Translations under genes and position numbers: made by a program
Part shown: positions 63,921-64,000 of the stretch, piece by piece
Numbering within the stretch: the first letter of the stretch is position 1
Layout of the letters: each line of letters begins with the position of its first letter
From: Bog-366 sp963722555
GTDB lineage: Bacteria > Acidobacteriota > Terriglobia > UBA7540
Length of the DNA stretch: 64,000 bases
NCBI GenBank assembly: GCA_963722555.1
Contig: CAVRNQ010000006.1
Location: 372,001 to 436,000, forward strand
Direction: 5' to 3'
The notes under the pieces: generated by a model
What the model was told of the DNA's origin: nothing
Databases searched by the model: none
Seen by the model: the letters and a program-made list of their open reading frames with translations, nothing else

Positions 63921-64000
63921 TTATCCCCTGTCATCAAGCTTGCAGCAAGCGCCCAGGCGCACTTCCTGGAGATAATCATCCTTCACATCGAAGTCGATGC
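63921..64000 (-). CDS. C-terminus of an upstream gene, cut by the window edge
   Basis: A minus-strand frame runs in from the edge: FDVKDDYLQEVRLGACCKLD then DRG and a TAA at 63921-63923. It lies five bases before the PIN-like toxin start. By position it would be the antitoxin, but too little is visible to say. Confidence 0.35.
   Translation of the reverse strand, partial: IDFDVKDDYLQEVRLGACCKLDDRG

Overview
The window reads as a piece of an Acidobacteriota chromosome, GC-rich and probably from a soil or metagenome genome. Lineage markers are a VWFA-related Acidobacterial-domain protein (37.1-39.0 kb), a PadR regulator next to an ADOP-type permease (30.6-33.7 kb), a carboxypeptidase-regulatory-like TonB receptor (58.3-60.9 kb) and a heavy load of small palindromic repeats. 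Housekeeping genes are ddl, asnS, ggt, aroA, gmhA, a heptose kinase, rnpB, rpmB, ridA, dnaG and rpoD. No rRNA, tRNA or CRISPR array was seen.

Layout. 0-7 kb: a deleted RAYT element, ddl, a VapBC-type pair and a ggt/TIM-barrel/asnS operon. 7-13 kb: the most interesting block, with a membrane HExxH protein, then an ECF sigma factor, its zinc-finger anti-sigma factor, a B-box/DUF5668 membrane protein, four paralogous TM-plus-coiled-coil microproteins resembling PspB in shape, a short DUF5668 protein and a LiaF/DUF4097-type protein. I read this as an envelope-stress operon analogous to Psp/Lia. 13-18 kb: aroA, a DUF1080-PHP fusion and heptose genes. 18-20 kb: an intact RAYT transposase between REP-like palindromes, plus relics. 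20-30 kb: sugar genes (two GH38 enzymes, a RhaT-like transporter, and a HAD phosphatase with an unassigned partner). 30-37 kb: padR-ADOP, a PIN/antitoxin pair, RNase P RNA and an exported metallopeptidase. 37-46 kb: the VWFA protein, a hybrid histidine kinase and a membrane spermine-synthase-like protein; the last two each carry a one-base frameshift. 47-58 kb: a glutamine-rich repeat protein with a natural six-histidine run, an SDR, a PpiC lipoprotein, rpmB, ridA, a cysteine-rich protein, dnaG-rpoD and a STAS protein. 58-64 kb: the TonB receptor, then a graveyard of mobile-element remains including an ORF-less group II intron relic, and a PIN-like toxin at the right edge.

Intergenic DNA is dominated by at least four families of short inverted repeats (the ACAGGCTGCGG family, the CCCTCACCC/CCCTCTCCC family, RAYT-linked REPs and the ATTCCCGC palindrome). 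All assignments come from reading the sequence; no database search was run.
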